Shown one piece after another: positions 8,149-16,123 of a stretch of DNA of 64,000 nucleotides. Position 1 is the first letter of the stretch. The number at the start of each line of letters is the position of its first letter. A program made the position numbers and the translations under genes. The stretch comes from Rhodobacterales bacterium (GTDB taxonomy: Bacteria > Pseudomonadota > Alphaproteobacteria > Rhizobiales > Stappiaceae): the NCBI GenBank assembly GCA_008107755.1, contig VIRH01000124.1, positions 1-64,000 on the forward strand, given 5' to 3'. A model generated the notes under the pieces. The model was not told the origin of the DNA and did no database searches. It was given only the letters and a program-made list of their open reading frames with translations.

Positions 8149-9195
8149 ATGAAATATCTCGGAAGGTCAGATCGCTGCAGTCAGCCAATCGCTCCGTGCC
8201 CTCGCCGCAGGCCCCTCATCAGGTGCGCCGCTGCAATCGTTCTTGGGACCGGGGCATTGCTTGCGTCCCTTTCCGGGCCGTCCCAAGCTGCCGATACCCC
8301 GGTTCTGAAAGCCGCAGTGCTTAAGATCGGAACGGTCAACTGGGAACTCGACACAATCATCCGTAACGGTTTCGACGAGGCACACGGTTTCAAGCTTGAA
8401 ATCCAACCCTACGCCGACAATGGCGCGACACGAGTGGCGCTTGAGGGCGGCGAAGCGGATATGGCGGTTGCCGACTGGATCTGGGTGGCGCGGCAGCGGG
8501 CCGCCGGCAAGGATTACGTCTTTGTTCCCTATTCGAAGGCCGTGGGCGGCGTGGTGGTGCCAAAGGACAGCACGGCGCAGTCACTGGCGGATCTGAAAGG
8601 CAAGAAGATTGGGATCGCAGGCGGTCCCGTCGACAAGAGCTGGCTCATCTTGCGCGCCTACAGCGAGAAGGAGTTCGGCTTCGACCTTGCCGAGGAAACC
8701 GAACAGGTGTTCGGCGCACCCCCGCTTATCTTCAAGACCGCGCTCAACAGCGAGACAGATGCCGCAATCAACTTCTGGCATTTCCTGGCGAAGATGAAAG
8801 CCTCCGGAATGCGCGAGTTGATCTCGGTGGACACCGCCTCGACCGCTCTCGGCCTTAATCCGGATATTCCGCTGCTCGGATATGTTCTGAAAGAAAGCTA
8901 CCTAGCCGAAAACCCGCAAATGGCGAAGGCCCTCTACCAGGCGTCACGCGATGCCAAGGAGCTTCTAGCGACTGAAGACAGCGCGTGGGAGCCCTTGCGG
9001 GATCAGATGAATGTCAGCAATGAGGCCCAGTTCGAAACGCTGCGCCGAGACTTCAGGGCCGGCACACCTCCCGCCGGCAATGTGGATGAGGATGACGCCG
9101 CTACATTCTATTCCCTGATGGTGCGTCTGGGCGGAAGCAAACTCATCGGCGAAGCGCACGAATTGCCTACAGGCCTATTTGCGAATGTCGAGTGA
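8149..9195 (+). CDS. NitT/TauT-type ABC substrate-binding protein
   Basis: Periplasmic solute-binding protein of the nitrate/sulfonate/taurine class (type II fold), 348 residues. It has a long signal sequence ending near SQAAD, then VLKIGTVNWELDTIIRNGFDEAHGF, the usual opening of the class, and a DLKGKKIGIAGG hinge motif. The start ATG 8149 follows GGGAGG at 8137-8142; a TTG 18 bases upstream lacks a site. The permease and ATPase follow at once, forming a complete importer embedded between the two halves of the PQQ-associated transporter set. The ligand cannot be told from sequence. Confidence 0.85.
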   Translation: MKYLGRSDRCSQPIAPCPRRRPLIRCAAAIVLGTGALLASLSGPSQAADTPVLKAAVLKIGTVNWELDTIIRNGFDEAHGFKLEIQPYADNGATRVALEGGEADMAVADWIWVARQRAAGKDYVFVPYSKAVGGVVVPKDSTAQSLADLKGKKIGIAGGPVDKSWLILRAYSEKEFGFDLAEETEQVFGAPPLIFKTALNSETDAAINFWHFLAKMKASGMRELISVDTASTALGLNPDIPLLGYVLKESYLAENPQMAKALYQASRDAKELLATEDSAWEPLRDQMNVSNEAQFETLRRDFRAGTPPAGNVDEDDAATFYSLMVRLGGSKLIGEAHELPTGLFANVE

Positions 9196-9201
9196 GCGGC
9201 G

Positions 9202-9948
9202 TTGACCAACACCGTTATCCGGGCAATCTCGCTTTCCGCATTCCTGGTGACCTGGCTGCTTCTGGCTGGGCTGGCGAACGACCCGACCGTACTGCCTCCT
9301 CCGCAGGGTCTCGTGCAGCCCTTTCTGTCAGAGCTGGCGTCGGGCACGCTTCTTTCCAGCCTTGTAATCACGGTTCTGAGAGTGATCGCCGCCTTCGCGC
9401 TCGCGATGAGCATAGGGGTCGTCCTGGGCATGTTGATGGGTACCAAACCGGCGCTGGATCGCTGGCTCGATCCCTGGCTAGTGGTGTTTCTCAACCTGCC
9501 CGCACTGGTGTTGATTGTGCTGTGTTACCTTTGGATCGGCCTCAACGAGACGGCAGCGATTGTTGCGGTAACGTTGAACAAGGTTCCGAACGTCACCACC
9601 ATCGTTCGCGAAGGCGCACGGTCTCTGAACCCGGAGCTGAAAGCGATGGCGCAAGTCTATCGCATGCGCCGTTCCGTCTACCTCAGGCATGTGGTCTTGC
9701 CGCAGCTTGCACCGTTCATCACCGGGGCAGCGCGTTCAGGGATCGCCGTTATATGGAAGATCGTCCTGGTCGTGGAGTTTCTCGGGCGTTCAAACGGAAT
9801 CGGTTTCCAGATCCATCTGTATTTCCAGTTGTTCGACGTCGCGATGGTGCTGGTCTACGCACTCAGCTTCATCGGTTTCATGCTTCTGGTGGAGTGGCTA
9901 CTGCTCCAGCCAGCCGAAAAGCGTGTCACCGCCTGGAGGCACGCATGA
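9202..9948 (+). CDS. NitT/TauT-type ABC permease
   Basis: Inner-membrane permease of about six segments, 248 residues, of the SsuC/TauC class. Hydrophobic stretches lie near residues 5-23, 50-76, 92-112, 177-192 and 213-232. The EAA-loop region reads EGARSLNPELKAMAQVYRM and contacts the ATPase. No ATG is available; the TTG at 9202, six bases after the previous stop, is the best start and is poorly supported by a ribosome site. Its stop overlaps the ATPase start (ATGA at 9945). Confidence 0.85.
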   Translation: MTNTVIRAISLSAFLVTWLLLAGLANDPTVLPPPQGLVQPFLSELASGTLLSSLVITVLRVIAAFALAMSIGVVLGMLMGTKPALDRWLDPWLVVFLNLPALVLIVLCYLWIGLNETAAIVAVTLNKVPNVTTIVREGARSLNPELKAMAQVYRMRRSVYLRHVVLPQLAPFITGAARSGIAVIWKIVLVVEFLGRSNGIGFQIHLYFQLFDVAMVLVYALSFIGFMLLVEWLLLQPAEKRVTAWRHA

Positions 9949-10595
9949 TTCAGGTGGATGTCCGAGCCAAGGATTTTGGGTCAACGCATGTCCTGAAGAA
10001 TGTCTCCTTCACGTTGCACCCAGGGGAATGTCTGGCCGTACTCGGACCATCGGGCATCGGAAAGTCCACGCTGTTACGTCTGGTTGCCGGTATCGACACG
10101 AATTTTTCCGGCACAATTACGCGACCTGACAACATAGCCTTCGTCTTCCAGGAGCCGACGTTACTGCCATGGCGCAATGCGCTCGACAACCTGCTCCTTG
10201 TTCATCCCGGGCTGTCGCGCCAGGTGGCGCAGGAAAGCCTTGCCAGGGTTGGACTTGCCGAGAAGGCCGCAGCCTTTCCCGGCCAACTCTCGCTCGGTCA
10301 GCAACGGAGGCTGGCTCTTGCCCGCGCCTTTGTCGGCCGGCCTGAATTGCTGATCCTCGATGAACCTTTCGCGTCTCTCGATCAGGAGACGGCGATGAGA
10401 ATGCGCGCCCTGACGCAGTACCTCCTGAAGGAGGTTCGCCCTGCCACGCTGTTCGTCACCCATGAACGGGACGAGGCACGTCAACTCGCGGATCGCATTC
10501 TCGAGCTGTCAGGAAGCCCGGCCACAATCACCAAACAACCCGCCGCTCTGCACAATGTGGTGCGGCCCTTGTTCCAACGGGAGGAATTGAAATGA
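9945..10595 (+). CDS. NitT/TauT-type ABC transporter ATPase
   Basis: Cytoplasmic ATPase of the importer, 216 residues, somewhat short for the class. Walker A GPSGIGKST is at 34-42, the Q-loop is in FVFQEPTLLPWRNAL (typical of the nitrate/taurine class), the signature reads LSLGQ at 115-119 (variant of LSGGQ), and Walker B LLILDEP is at 135-141 with a switch His in VTHERDEA. The start overlaps the permease stop and its own stop overlaps the next gene (ATGA at 10592), so the four genes are tightly coupled. Confidence 0.88.
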   Translation: MIQVDVRAKDFGSTHVLKNVSFTLHPGECLAVLGPSGIGKSTLLRLVAGIDTNFSGTITRPDNIAFVFQEPTLLPWRNALDNLLLVHPGLSRQVAQESLARVGLAEKAAAFPGQLSLGQQRRLALARAFVGRPELLILDEPFASLDQETAMRMRALTQYLLKEVRPATLFVTHERDEARQLADRILELSGSPATITKQPAALHNVVRPLFQREELK

Positions 10596-11023
10596 AGACA
10601 AGCCTCGTTCTCGCCATGGCCGTTTCGGTGCTTTCAGGGCCATCTCTCGCGGAGGATTTTGGTTTCGCCGGGATCCTTTCCAACTCCAACAAGGAGGACC
10701 TGCCGGAACTTACGCTCTCGTCAGGAAAGCCCGTGGCGGATGGCCCGATCATGCTGAAATCCGGCAAACTCTATGAGATCGAGATCGTGTCCGATGGTTC
10801 CGCGGAACTGGCCCTCGAAGGATCCGGCTTTTTCCGTGCGATCTGGGTCAACGAAGTTGTGGTGAACGGGCTGGAGATTCGCCCCTTTGGCCTGGAAAGC
10901 GTTGAGTTCGATGACGCCGGAACGATGGAGATTGAGTTCGTTGCGATCAAGCCCGGGCGCTATTTCCTGCGGCAACCTGGAACGACCGGCGAGAACCAGC
11001 GAGTCGATATCACGATCGAATGA
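10592..11023 (+). CDS. Small exported cupredoxin-like protein
   Basis: A 143-residue protein with a clear signal peptide (SLVLAMAVSVLSGPSLA, cleavage near residue 20). The rest is predicted beta-rich and ends in FVAIKPGRYFLRQPGTTGENQRVDITIE, which recalls the last strands of a cupredoxin fold. It has no Cys or His in the mature part, so a normal copper site is absent. GGGAGGAA lies just upstream and it overlaps the ATPase stop. The position between two ABC systems suggests a periplasmic accessory. Fold and function are guesses. Confidence 0.65.
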   Translation: MKTSLVLAMAVSVLSGPSLAEDFGFAGILSNSNKEDLPELTLSSGKPVADGPIMLKSGKLYEIEIVSDGSAELALEGSGFFRAIWVNEVVVNGLEIRPFGLESVEFDDAGTMEIEFVAIKPGRYFLRQPGTTGENQRVDITIE

Positions 11024-11042
11024 GACCATCTGCACAGGAAAC

Positions 11043-11804
11043 ATGCGCGCCCTCATGAATGTCTTTTCGGTTCGTGACGTCAGCTACAATTACGGCTCGA
11101 AGGCTGCCCTGGACGATGTGACCATCGAGCTCGACACCGGACGCTTCTGCGCCCTGCTCGGGCCGAATGGCGCCGGAAAGTCGACGCTGTTCGCGCTTCT
11201 GACGCGGCTCCTGGTCGCTCGCCAGGGCAGCATTCACATTGCCGGCCATGATTTTGCCCGTGAGCCTCGAAAGGCGCTTGCCCGCCTCGGCGTCGTCTTC
11301 CAGCAGCCAACGCTCGACCTTGACATGTCGGTTTCCTGGAATCTCTCCTATTTCGCGGCGCTGCAGGGACTGTCCGGTGGCGTTGTGAGTCAGCGGATAG
11401 ATGCCGTTCTCGACCGTCTCGACATGCGCGAGCGCGCTGGCGAGAAGGTTCGTGAGCTCAACGGCGGGCATCGACGCCGCATGGAGATCGCCCGCGCACT
11501 CATCCATGAACCCGACATCCTGCTCCTTGACGAACCGACCGTCGGTCTTGACGCAGCTAGCCGGTCGGCGATCACGGACTATGCCCATGATCTTGCGGAG
11601 AGCGGCATGCTGATTTTCTGGGCGACACATCTGGTGGATGAAATCCGTCCAGCAGACGATGTTGTCGTGCTGCACAAGGGCAAGGTTCTCACCCACGAAC
11701 GGGCGGCGCATCTTGCCGGAAGCGGACAGCTCATTGACGCCTTCACCAGGCTCACCGGGCCGGCTCCCGGTCTAGTCCCCAACCACGCGGTCACCGTCTC
11801 ATGA
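11043..11804 (+). CDS. ABC ATPase, PQQ alcohol dehydrogenase system (LutE/Ped-like)
   Basis: Cytoplasmic ATPase of the TIGR03864-type family that accompanies PQQ dehydrogenases, 253 residues. Walker A GPNGAGKST is at 40-48, the Q-loop is in VVFQQPTLDLDMSV, the signature is altered to LNGGH, and Walker B is ILLLDEPTVGLD with switch His in WATHLVDEI. This resembles exporter-like ATPases (CcmA/NatA group) rather than classic importers. AGGA precedes ATG 11043 closely; ATG 11055 is an alternative. The stop overlaps the permease start, so the two are translated together. Confidence 0.85.
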   Translation: MRALMNVFSVRDVSYNYGSKAALDDVTIELDTGRFCALLGPNGAGKSTLFALLTRLLVARQGSIHIAGHDFAREPRKALARLGVVFQQPTLDLDMSVSWNLSYFAALQGLSGGVVSQRIDAVLDRLDMRERAGEKVRELNGGHRRRMEIARALIHEPDILLLDEPTVGLDAASRSAITDYAHDLAESGMLIFWATHLVDEIRPADDVVVLHKGKVLTHERAAHLAGSGQLIDAFTRLTGPAPGLVPNHAVTVS

Positions 11805-12595
11805 AGGGGTATCTCGTATCCCTGCGAGCGATCGTGACCCGGGAGGCCTGGCGTTTCTTGAACCAGAGAAGCCGCTTCTTCGCCGCGCTCGTGCGGCCCA
11901 TGGTCTGGCTGGTCGTTTTTGCCGCCGGCTTTCGGGCGGCACTGGGCCTGTCTATCATCCCGCCTTATCAGACCTACATCACCTATGAGGTCTATATCGT
12001 GCCCGGACTGTGCGGGATGATTCAGCTGTTCAATGCCATGCAATCCTCCCTCTCGCTGGTGTATGACAGGGAGATGGGATCGATGCGACTGCTGCTGACG
12101 AGCCCACTGCCTCGTGGGTGGCTCCTGTTCTGCAAGTTGCTTGCCGGGACAGCGGTCTCGCTGCTTCAGGTTTACGTCTTCCTGCTTCTTGCAGCTGTGT
12201 TCGGCATCCGGATGCCAGCCTTCGGGTATCTCTATGCCTTTCCCGCACTTGTGATCTCCGGACTGATGCTCGGTGCGCTCGGGCTGCTGATCTCGTCGAC
12301 CATCCGGCAGCTAGAGAACTTTGCCGGTGTGATGAATTTCGTCATCTTTCCGATGTTCTTTTTGTCCTCCGCACTCTATCCGCTCTGGAAAATGCAGGAG
12401 AGTTCCGCGCTCCTGCGTGATATCTGCGCGGTCAATCCCTTCACGCACGCTGTCGAGCTCATTCGTTTCGCGCTTTATGGGCAGCTGAATGCAGTCGCTC
12501 TTCTATGGATCGTGTCCACATTCCTCGTCTGTCTGCTGGGCGCATTCTGGGGTTACGATCCGGCGCGCACCATGATGCGCCGACCGGGTGGCTGA
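11801..12595 (+). CDS. ABC permease, PedC/LutF type
   Basis: Inner-membrane permease of the ABC-2 class, 264 residues, in the PedC-type alcohol/PQQ system family (TIGR03861). About six segments: LVRPMVWLVVFAAGF, a central pair, LLAGTAVSLLQVYVFLLLAAVFG, YLYAFPALVISGLMLGALG, FVIFPMFFLSSALYP and ALLWIVSTFLVCLLGAFWG. The motif LSSALYPLW is typical of ABC-2 permeases. With the ATPase at 11043 and the binding and propeller proteins at 5.8-8.0 kb it probably forms the Ped/Lut-like transporter. Direction of transport and substrate (lanthanide or its carrier) are inference. Confidence 0.85.
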   Translation: MKGYLVSLRAIVTREAWRFLNQRSRFFAALVRPMVWLVVFAAGFRAALGLSIIPPYQTYITYEVYIVPGLCGMIQLFNAMQSSLSLVYDREMGSMRLLLTSPLPRGWLLFCKLLAGTAVSLLQVYVFLLLAAVFGIRMPAFGYLYAFPALVISGLMLGALGLLISSTIRQLENFAGVMNFVIFPMFFLSSALYPLWKMQESSALLRDICAVNPFTHAVELIRFALYGQLNAVALLWIVSTFLVCLLGAFWGYDPARTMMRRPGG

Positions 12596-12765
12596 CCGAC
12601 CAACGCTGCAAAACCGAGACTTTCCGCCGTATTGCACCGGCTTCGCTTTCTCCCGATGCTGGGAGGGCCGGACGAAAAGCCGCGCAGGAGCATTCATCAG
12701 GTCCCAGCCAGATCGCAGCTGCCGATTGATGCTCTCACCGCTGCCAGCAAAGTGGAGGACCCCAA

Positions 12766-13335
12766 ATGATCAAATTGCATCCCGCCATCGACGATGGAAT
12801 TCCGCCTGCCAAAGAGGGCTTCTCGGGTGGCACATTGAAGTGCCACTGCGCCAGCGATCCGGTCACCGTCGAAATCAGTTCCCAAACCGCACACAATCAT
12901 GCCTGTGGCTGCACCAAGTGCTGGAAGCCGGACGGGGCAATCTTTTCCCAGATTGCAGTCGTCGACCGGAACAGGGTGAAGGTGACTTCAGGTGAGGAAA
13001 AGCTTCACGTTGTCGACCCGAACGCTGCCATCCAGCGCCATGCTTGCAAGGCGTGCGGTGTCCATATGTATGGTCGGATAGAGAACAAATCGCACCCGTT
13101 CTACGGTCTTGATTTCGTGCACACGGAGCTGAGTCACGAGGAAGGCTGGTCACCGCCGGAATTTGCAGCCTTCGTTTCATCGGTCATTGAAAGCGGCGTC
13201 AAACCCGACCAGATGCCGGAAATCCGCGAAAGGCTGGAGGACCTGGGGCTTCATCCCTACGATTCGCTCTCCCCGCCACTCATGGATGCAATCGCGACCC
13301 ATATCGCCAAGCAGAACGGGGTGCTCGCGGCCTGA
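12766..13335 (+). CDS. gfa: S-(hydroxymethyl)glutathione synthase
   Basis: Cytoplasmic zinc enzyme that speeds the joining of formaldehyde and glutathione, the first step of glutathione-dependent formaldehyde removal. Its 189 residues match the family length. The zinc-binding cysteines are all visible: Cys26 and Cys28 (CHC), Cys47, Cys49 and Cys52 (CGCTKC), and Cys94 and Cys97 (CKACG). GGAGG lies upstream of ATG 12766. A 170-base gap separates it from the ABC permease, so it may have its own promoter. With fghA at base 14 it brackets the methanol oxidation genes. Confidence 0.95.
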   Translation: MIKLHPAIDDGIPPAKEGFSGGTLKCHCASDPVTVEISSQTAHNHACGCTKCWKPDGAIFSQIAVVDRNRVKVTSGEEKLHVVDPNAAIQRHACKACGVHMYGRIENKSHPFYGLDFVHTELSHEEGWSPPEFAAFVSSVIESGVKPDQMPEIRERLEDLGLHPYDSLSPPLMDAIATHIAKQNGVLAA

Positions 13336-13377
13336 CGCGTTCCTGTCCCACTGACCTTCCCCGGACCGCAGGCTTCC

Positions 13378-13405
13378 GGGCGTGGCGGCAACCGCCAAGG
13401 CGCCC
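13378..13405. terminator. Hairpin between convergent gfa and YciI-like genes
   Basis: GGGCG-TGGCGG pairs with CCGCCA-CGCCC around a CAA loop, with a 3-base bulge (AGG). It lies between two convergent stops. There is no T-run on either side, so function as a terminator is uncertain. Confidence 0.35.
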
Positions 13406-13420
13406 TGAGGCTTGCGCTGA

Positions 13421-13822
13421 TTATCCGCGAGGTTCAATTGTTTTCCCGTGCCTCCAGCCAAATCTGGGTGCGCTCTCTCGATCGGTTCGATGGAAAGGCC
13501 GTACTTCAATCGATGCACGGCAGGCGGCCGCGGCCTTCCGGCCCCATTCGATTGCCTCCTCGTGCGAACTGACTTCCAGGACCCATACCCCATCAATGAA
13601 GGCATCCGATCCCGAGTATGCTTCCGGGCGGGCTCGGATTTCTCCGCTTTCCTCCCAAACAATCGCGCTTGCGGTGTCGGTCGGCTGCAGACCGCCTACG
13701 AACACTCTGATACCGGCCGCTACCATTTCCTCATTGAGCGCGTCTATGTCGCGCGCCATTTCACGATACCCAGAACCGGGCCCAAGGACTTGCGTCCGAT
13801 AAACAGCAACCAGATAGCGCAT
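13421..13822 (-). CDS. YciI-like/DGPF-domain protein
   Basis: A 133-residue cytoplasmic protein of the YciI-like (YCII/DGPF) dimeric alpha-beta barrel class. Features are the opening MRYLVAVYRTQVLGPG, the central FVGGLQPTDTASAIVWEESGEI, and DGVWVLEVSSHEEAIEWGRKAA, the typical DGP(W/F)..E..... pattern. Members are often next to ECF sigma factors, but none is present here. The tail after residue 110 is longer and basic. It converges on gfa. No specific reaction can be assigned. Confidence 0.75.
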   Translation of the reverse strand: MRYLVAVYRTQVLGPGSGYREMARDIDALNEEMVAAGIRVFVGGLQPTDTASAIVWEESGEIRARPEAYSGSDAFIDGVWVLEVSSHEEAIEWGRKAAAACRASIEVRPFHRTDRESAPRFGWRHGKTIEPRG

Positions 13823-13990
13823 CTGTTTTCCTGGGTAGGGTTATGACCGAACCTGCTTTCCGGTGACAGGTCGACGGCTGCTTTCAGGGAGACGTCCATG
13901 TAGAATGGCGTCGAAGTTTGTTCATGCGCGGTGTGCCACTTCCCTTCGGTCCTCGCGAAACTCTCTCTCCCGTGAAACCACGCCACGACA

Positions 13991-14024
13991 TCATTAATGA
14001 ATTAAACATACCAACTAGTCGGTA
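13991..14024. promoter_or_regulatory. Two adjacent palindromes, TetR-operator-like
   Basis: TCATTAATGA (13991-14000) is a perfect palindrome. TACCAACTAGTCGGTA (14009-14024) is a 16-bp palindrome with one mismatched pair, of the kind bound by TetR-family dimers. They lie in the 319-base stretch between the YciI-like start and the GlxA-type stop, about 170-200 bases upstream of the YciI-like gene. The local A+T content is higher than around it. No TetR gene is near, and I see no gene in the rest of this stretch. Confidence 0.4.
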
Positions 14025-14141
14025 CCTTATCAAGATCGAGGGATTCCTGAGCCAAGCTTGCCGATGAGCTGACGGGCGTTAGGGATCTGCTGCAGGACAG
14101 ACTTACGGGACAGACCATGGACGCGTGCATCTGCGTCCGCG

Positions 14142-15071
14142 CTATTGTTCCATCTCCCAGGATTTTCGGATCGGGTGGCCGTAGAGTTTTCGAAAGGCCT
14201 TGCACAAGGACGAGGCGCTGCCGTAGCCGCATCGCAAGGCAATGTCGCGCAGGCCAAGGCTGGTCGTTTCGGCCAGTTCCTGTGCTCGATGAAGCCGAAG
14301 GCTTCTGTAATAGTGTTTCGGAGAGACACCGAGTTCGCTCCGGAACAGACGGTTGAGGGTTCGCGGCGACATGCGTGCACGGGAAGCCAGCTCGTCCAGT
14401 GGCAGCGGCGTTTCGATCGTCCCGATCATGAGCGAAAGTGCGCCGTCCAATTTCCCGCCAGTCCCGTCCGTCAAGGCCGGCCGCATGTTGCGACCTTCCG
14501 AAGGACCGCCAGCCTCGTGCGTGAACATGGACAGGATTGCGAAGGCCTTTGACGCTCCGAACCGTTCGGCAATGAAGGCGCGAACGAGATCCAGACCGGC
14601 CGACGCTCCGCCGCAACTCCAGAACTTGCCCTCCATGACGAAGCGCGCATCACTGATCTTCACCTGAGGAAAAGTCTCAGCGAATTCGGAGGCGACCGAC
14701 CAATGAACCGCCGCGGTCGCATCATCGAGGACACCCGTCGCGGCGAGCAGCCATGCACCTGCATCCGCTCCAACCACCACGTCGCTTTGTCGCACAAGTG
14801 CGCGCACAAGGCGCAGATTTTCAGCACTGGTATGCTCGCGGAAACCGTTGCTTGAGATGATGATCAGCATTTCCTGGCCGTCGATCTCTGCTAGCCGGTG
14901 CGTTGGTGAAAGCACCAGACCCGATGAACTTCGAACCTGACGGTCATCTGCCGTCACGATCCTCCATGTCATGTCGTCGCCATACCGTTCATGAAGCATG
15001 CGCAAGGGTTCTAGCAGACACGCAAGAATGAAATTCGAATAGCCTTCCAGGAGAAGGAAGGTGGCGGTCAT
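14142..15071 (-). CDS. GlxA-type AraC-family transcriptional regulator
   Basis: A 309-residue regulator with an N-terminal DJ-1/PfpI-like domain (about residues 1-180) and a C-terminal AraC DNA-binding domain (about 205-309; LDELASRARMSPRTLNRLFR then LRDIALRCGYGSASSLCKAF). In the PfpI part the usual nucleophile position reads GADAGAW, without Cys, so it is a sensor rather than an enzyme. It diverges from the SDR gene at 15194 across 122 bases and is the obvious candidate to control that gene and the oxidoreductase after it. The inducer is unknown. Confidence 0.88.
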   Translation of the reverse strand: MTATFLLLEGYSNFILACLLEPLRMLHERYGDDMTWRIVTADDRQVRSSSGLVLSPTHRLAEIDGQEMLIIISSNGFREHTSAENLRLVRALVRQSDVVVGADAGAWLLAATGVLDDATAAVHWSVASEFAETFPQVKISDARFVMEGKFWSCGGASAGLDLVRAFIAERFGASKAFAILSMFTHEAGGPSEGRNMRPALTDGTGGKLDGALSLMIGTIETPLPLDELASRARMSPRTLNRLFRSELGVSPKHYYRSLRLHRAQELAETTSLGLRDIALRCGYGSASSLCKAFRKLYGHPIRKSWEMEQ

Positions 15072-15193
15072 GATGCGTCGGTTTGGCTGAAATGGAACAT
15101 AATTCGGCAGTCTAGGACAAACTGAAAGCGGATCGCCAGCCTATTCTTGAGTGAATTCCAAAAAATTGCGAGCACTCGGAAAGGAGCAGCCCA

Positions 15194-16006
15194 GTGAGCA
15201 AGGACAGGCAGCCACTGCAACCGCGGACCGCACTCATCACCGGTGCAGCGTCGGGCATCGGGAAAGCCGTTGCACTTCATCTGCATGATCTTGGCTGGAA
15301 GGTTCATGTCTGTGATGCCGATCCAGCGGCAGTCGAAAGCTTCGCTTCCGAGGTGCCCGGCATCGAGGCCTCGGTATGCAACGTGGCCGATGCGGACAAA
15401 GCCCGGGCGGCGGCCTTCGGTGTTCTGGAGGCTACCGGTGGAAAGCTCGACCTTCTCGTCAACAACGCCGGAGTTGCGGGCATGACCGGCCCGGTCGAAG
15501 AGATGGATGTTGACGACTGGCGCCGAACCATGGACGTGAATGTGAATGGGACCTTCTATTTCCTGAAGGCAATCGTTCCGGCGATGAAACAGCATGGCCA
15601 CGGTGTCATTCTCAACATCGCCTCGACCGCCGCCCTTTTCGGGTACCCCTACCGTACCCCCTATGCCGCCTCGAAATGGGCGCTTGTCGGCATGACGAAA
15701 ACACTGGCCATGGAACTTGGCCCCTTTGGGATCCGGGTAAACGCCATATGCCCTGGCTCAGTGGAAGGGCCGCGTATCGATGGCGTCATCAGGCGGGATG
15801 CGCAGGAACGCGGTCTGCCACCGGAAACCGTGCGCCGGGTTTACGAGGGACAGGCTTCGATGCGCCAATTCGTCAAGGCTCAAGATATCGCAGAAATGTG
15901 CGGTTTTCTGGCCTCGGATGCCGCACGCCTCGTATCAGGCCAGATAATCGCGGTTGACGGGCACACGGAATCCCTCTCAGTCCCGGATCTGAGCGTGCAG
16001 CCTTGA
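15194..16006 (+). CDS. Short-chain dehydrogenase/reductase
   Basis: Classical SDR, 270 residues. The cofactor motif TGAASGIG is at 16-23, NNAG at 90-93, catalytic Ser144 in NIASTAA and Tyr157-x3-Lys161 in YAASK, followed by PG motif NAICPGSVEGPRI. An Asp after the second strand (CDADPAAVE) suggests NAD over NADP. GTG 15194 is the start, with AAGGAG at 15181-15186. It is divergent from the GlxA-type regulator and is followed by a quinone-oxidoreductase-like gene; substrate unknown. Confidence 0.88.
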   Translation: MSKDRQPLQPRTALITGAASGIGKAVALHLHDLGWKVHVCDADPAAVESFASEVPGIEASVCNVADADKARAAAFGVLEATGGKLDLLVNNAGVAGMTGPVEEMDVDDWRRTMDVNVNGTFYFLKAIVPAMKQHGHGVILNIASTAALFGYPYRTPYAASKWALVGMTKTLAMELGPFGIRVNAICPGSVEGPRIDGVIRRDAQERGLPPETVRRVYEGQASMRQFVKAQDIAEMCGFLASDAARLVSGQIIAVDGHTESLSVPDLSVQP

Positions 16007-16123
16007 ACGGCAACGCGTAGACGCGGACATGATGGCATGGAGGCGCTCCAGAAGCGTCTGGACCAGTCATCTTTTTGAAAGCCGCGTCGTTGGTCCACGA
16101 ATGTATAGTTTTGGAGAAATGCC

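Noticed and set aside
9192..9944. GTG-started frame that runs in another frame through the permease into the ATPase
   Set aside because: Its translation before 9945 is not membrane-like and matches nothing; the TTG 9202 permease frame has clear membrane segments, and the ATPase starts at 9945.
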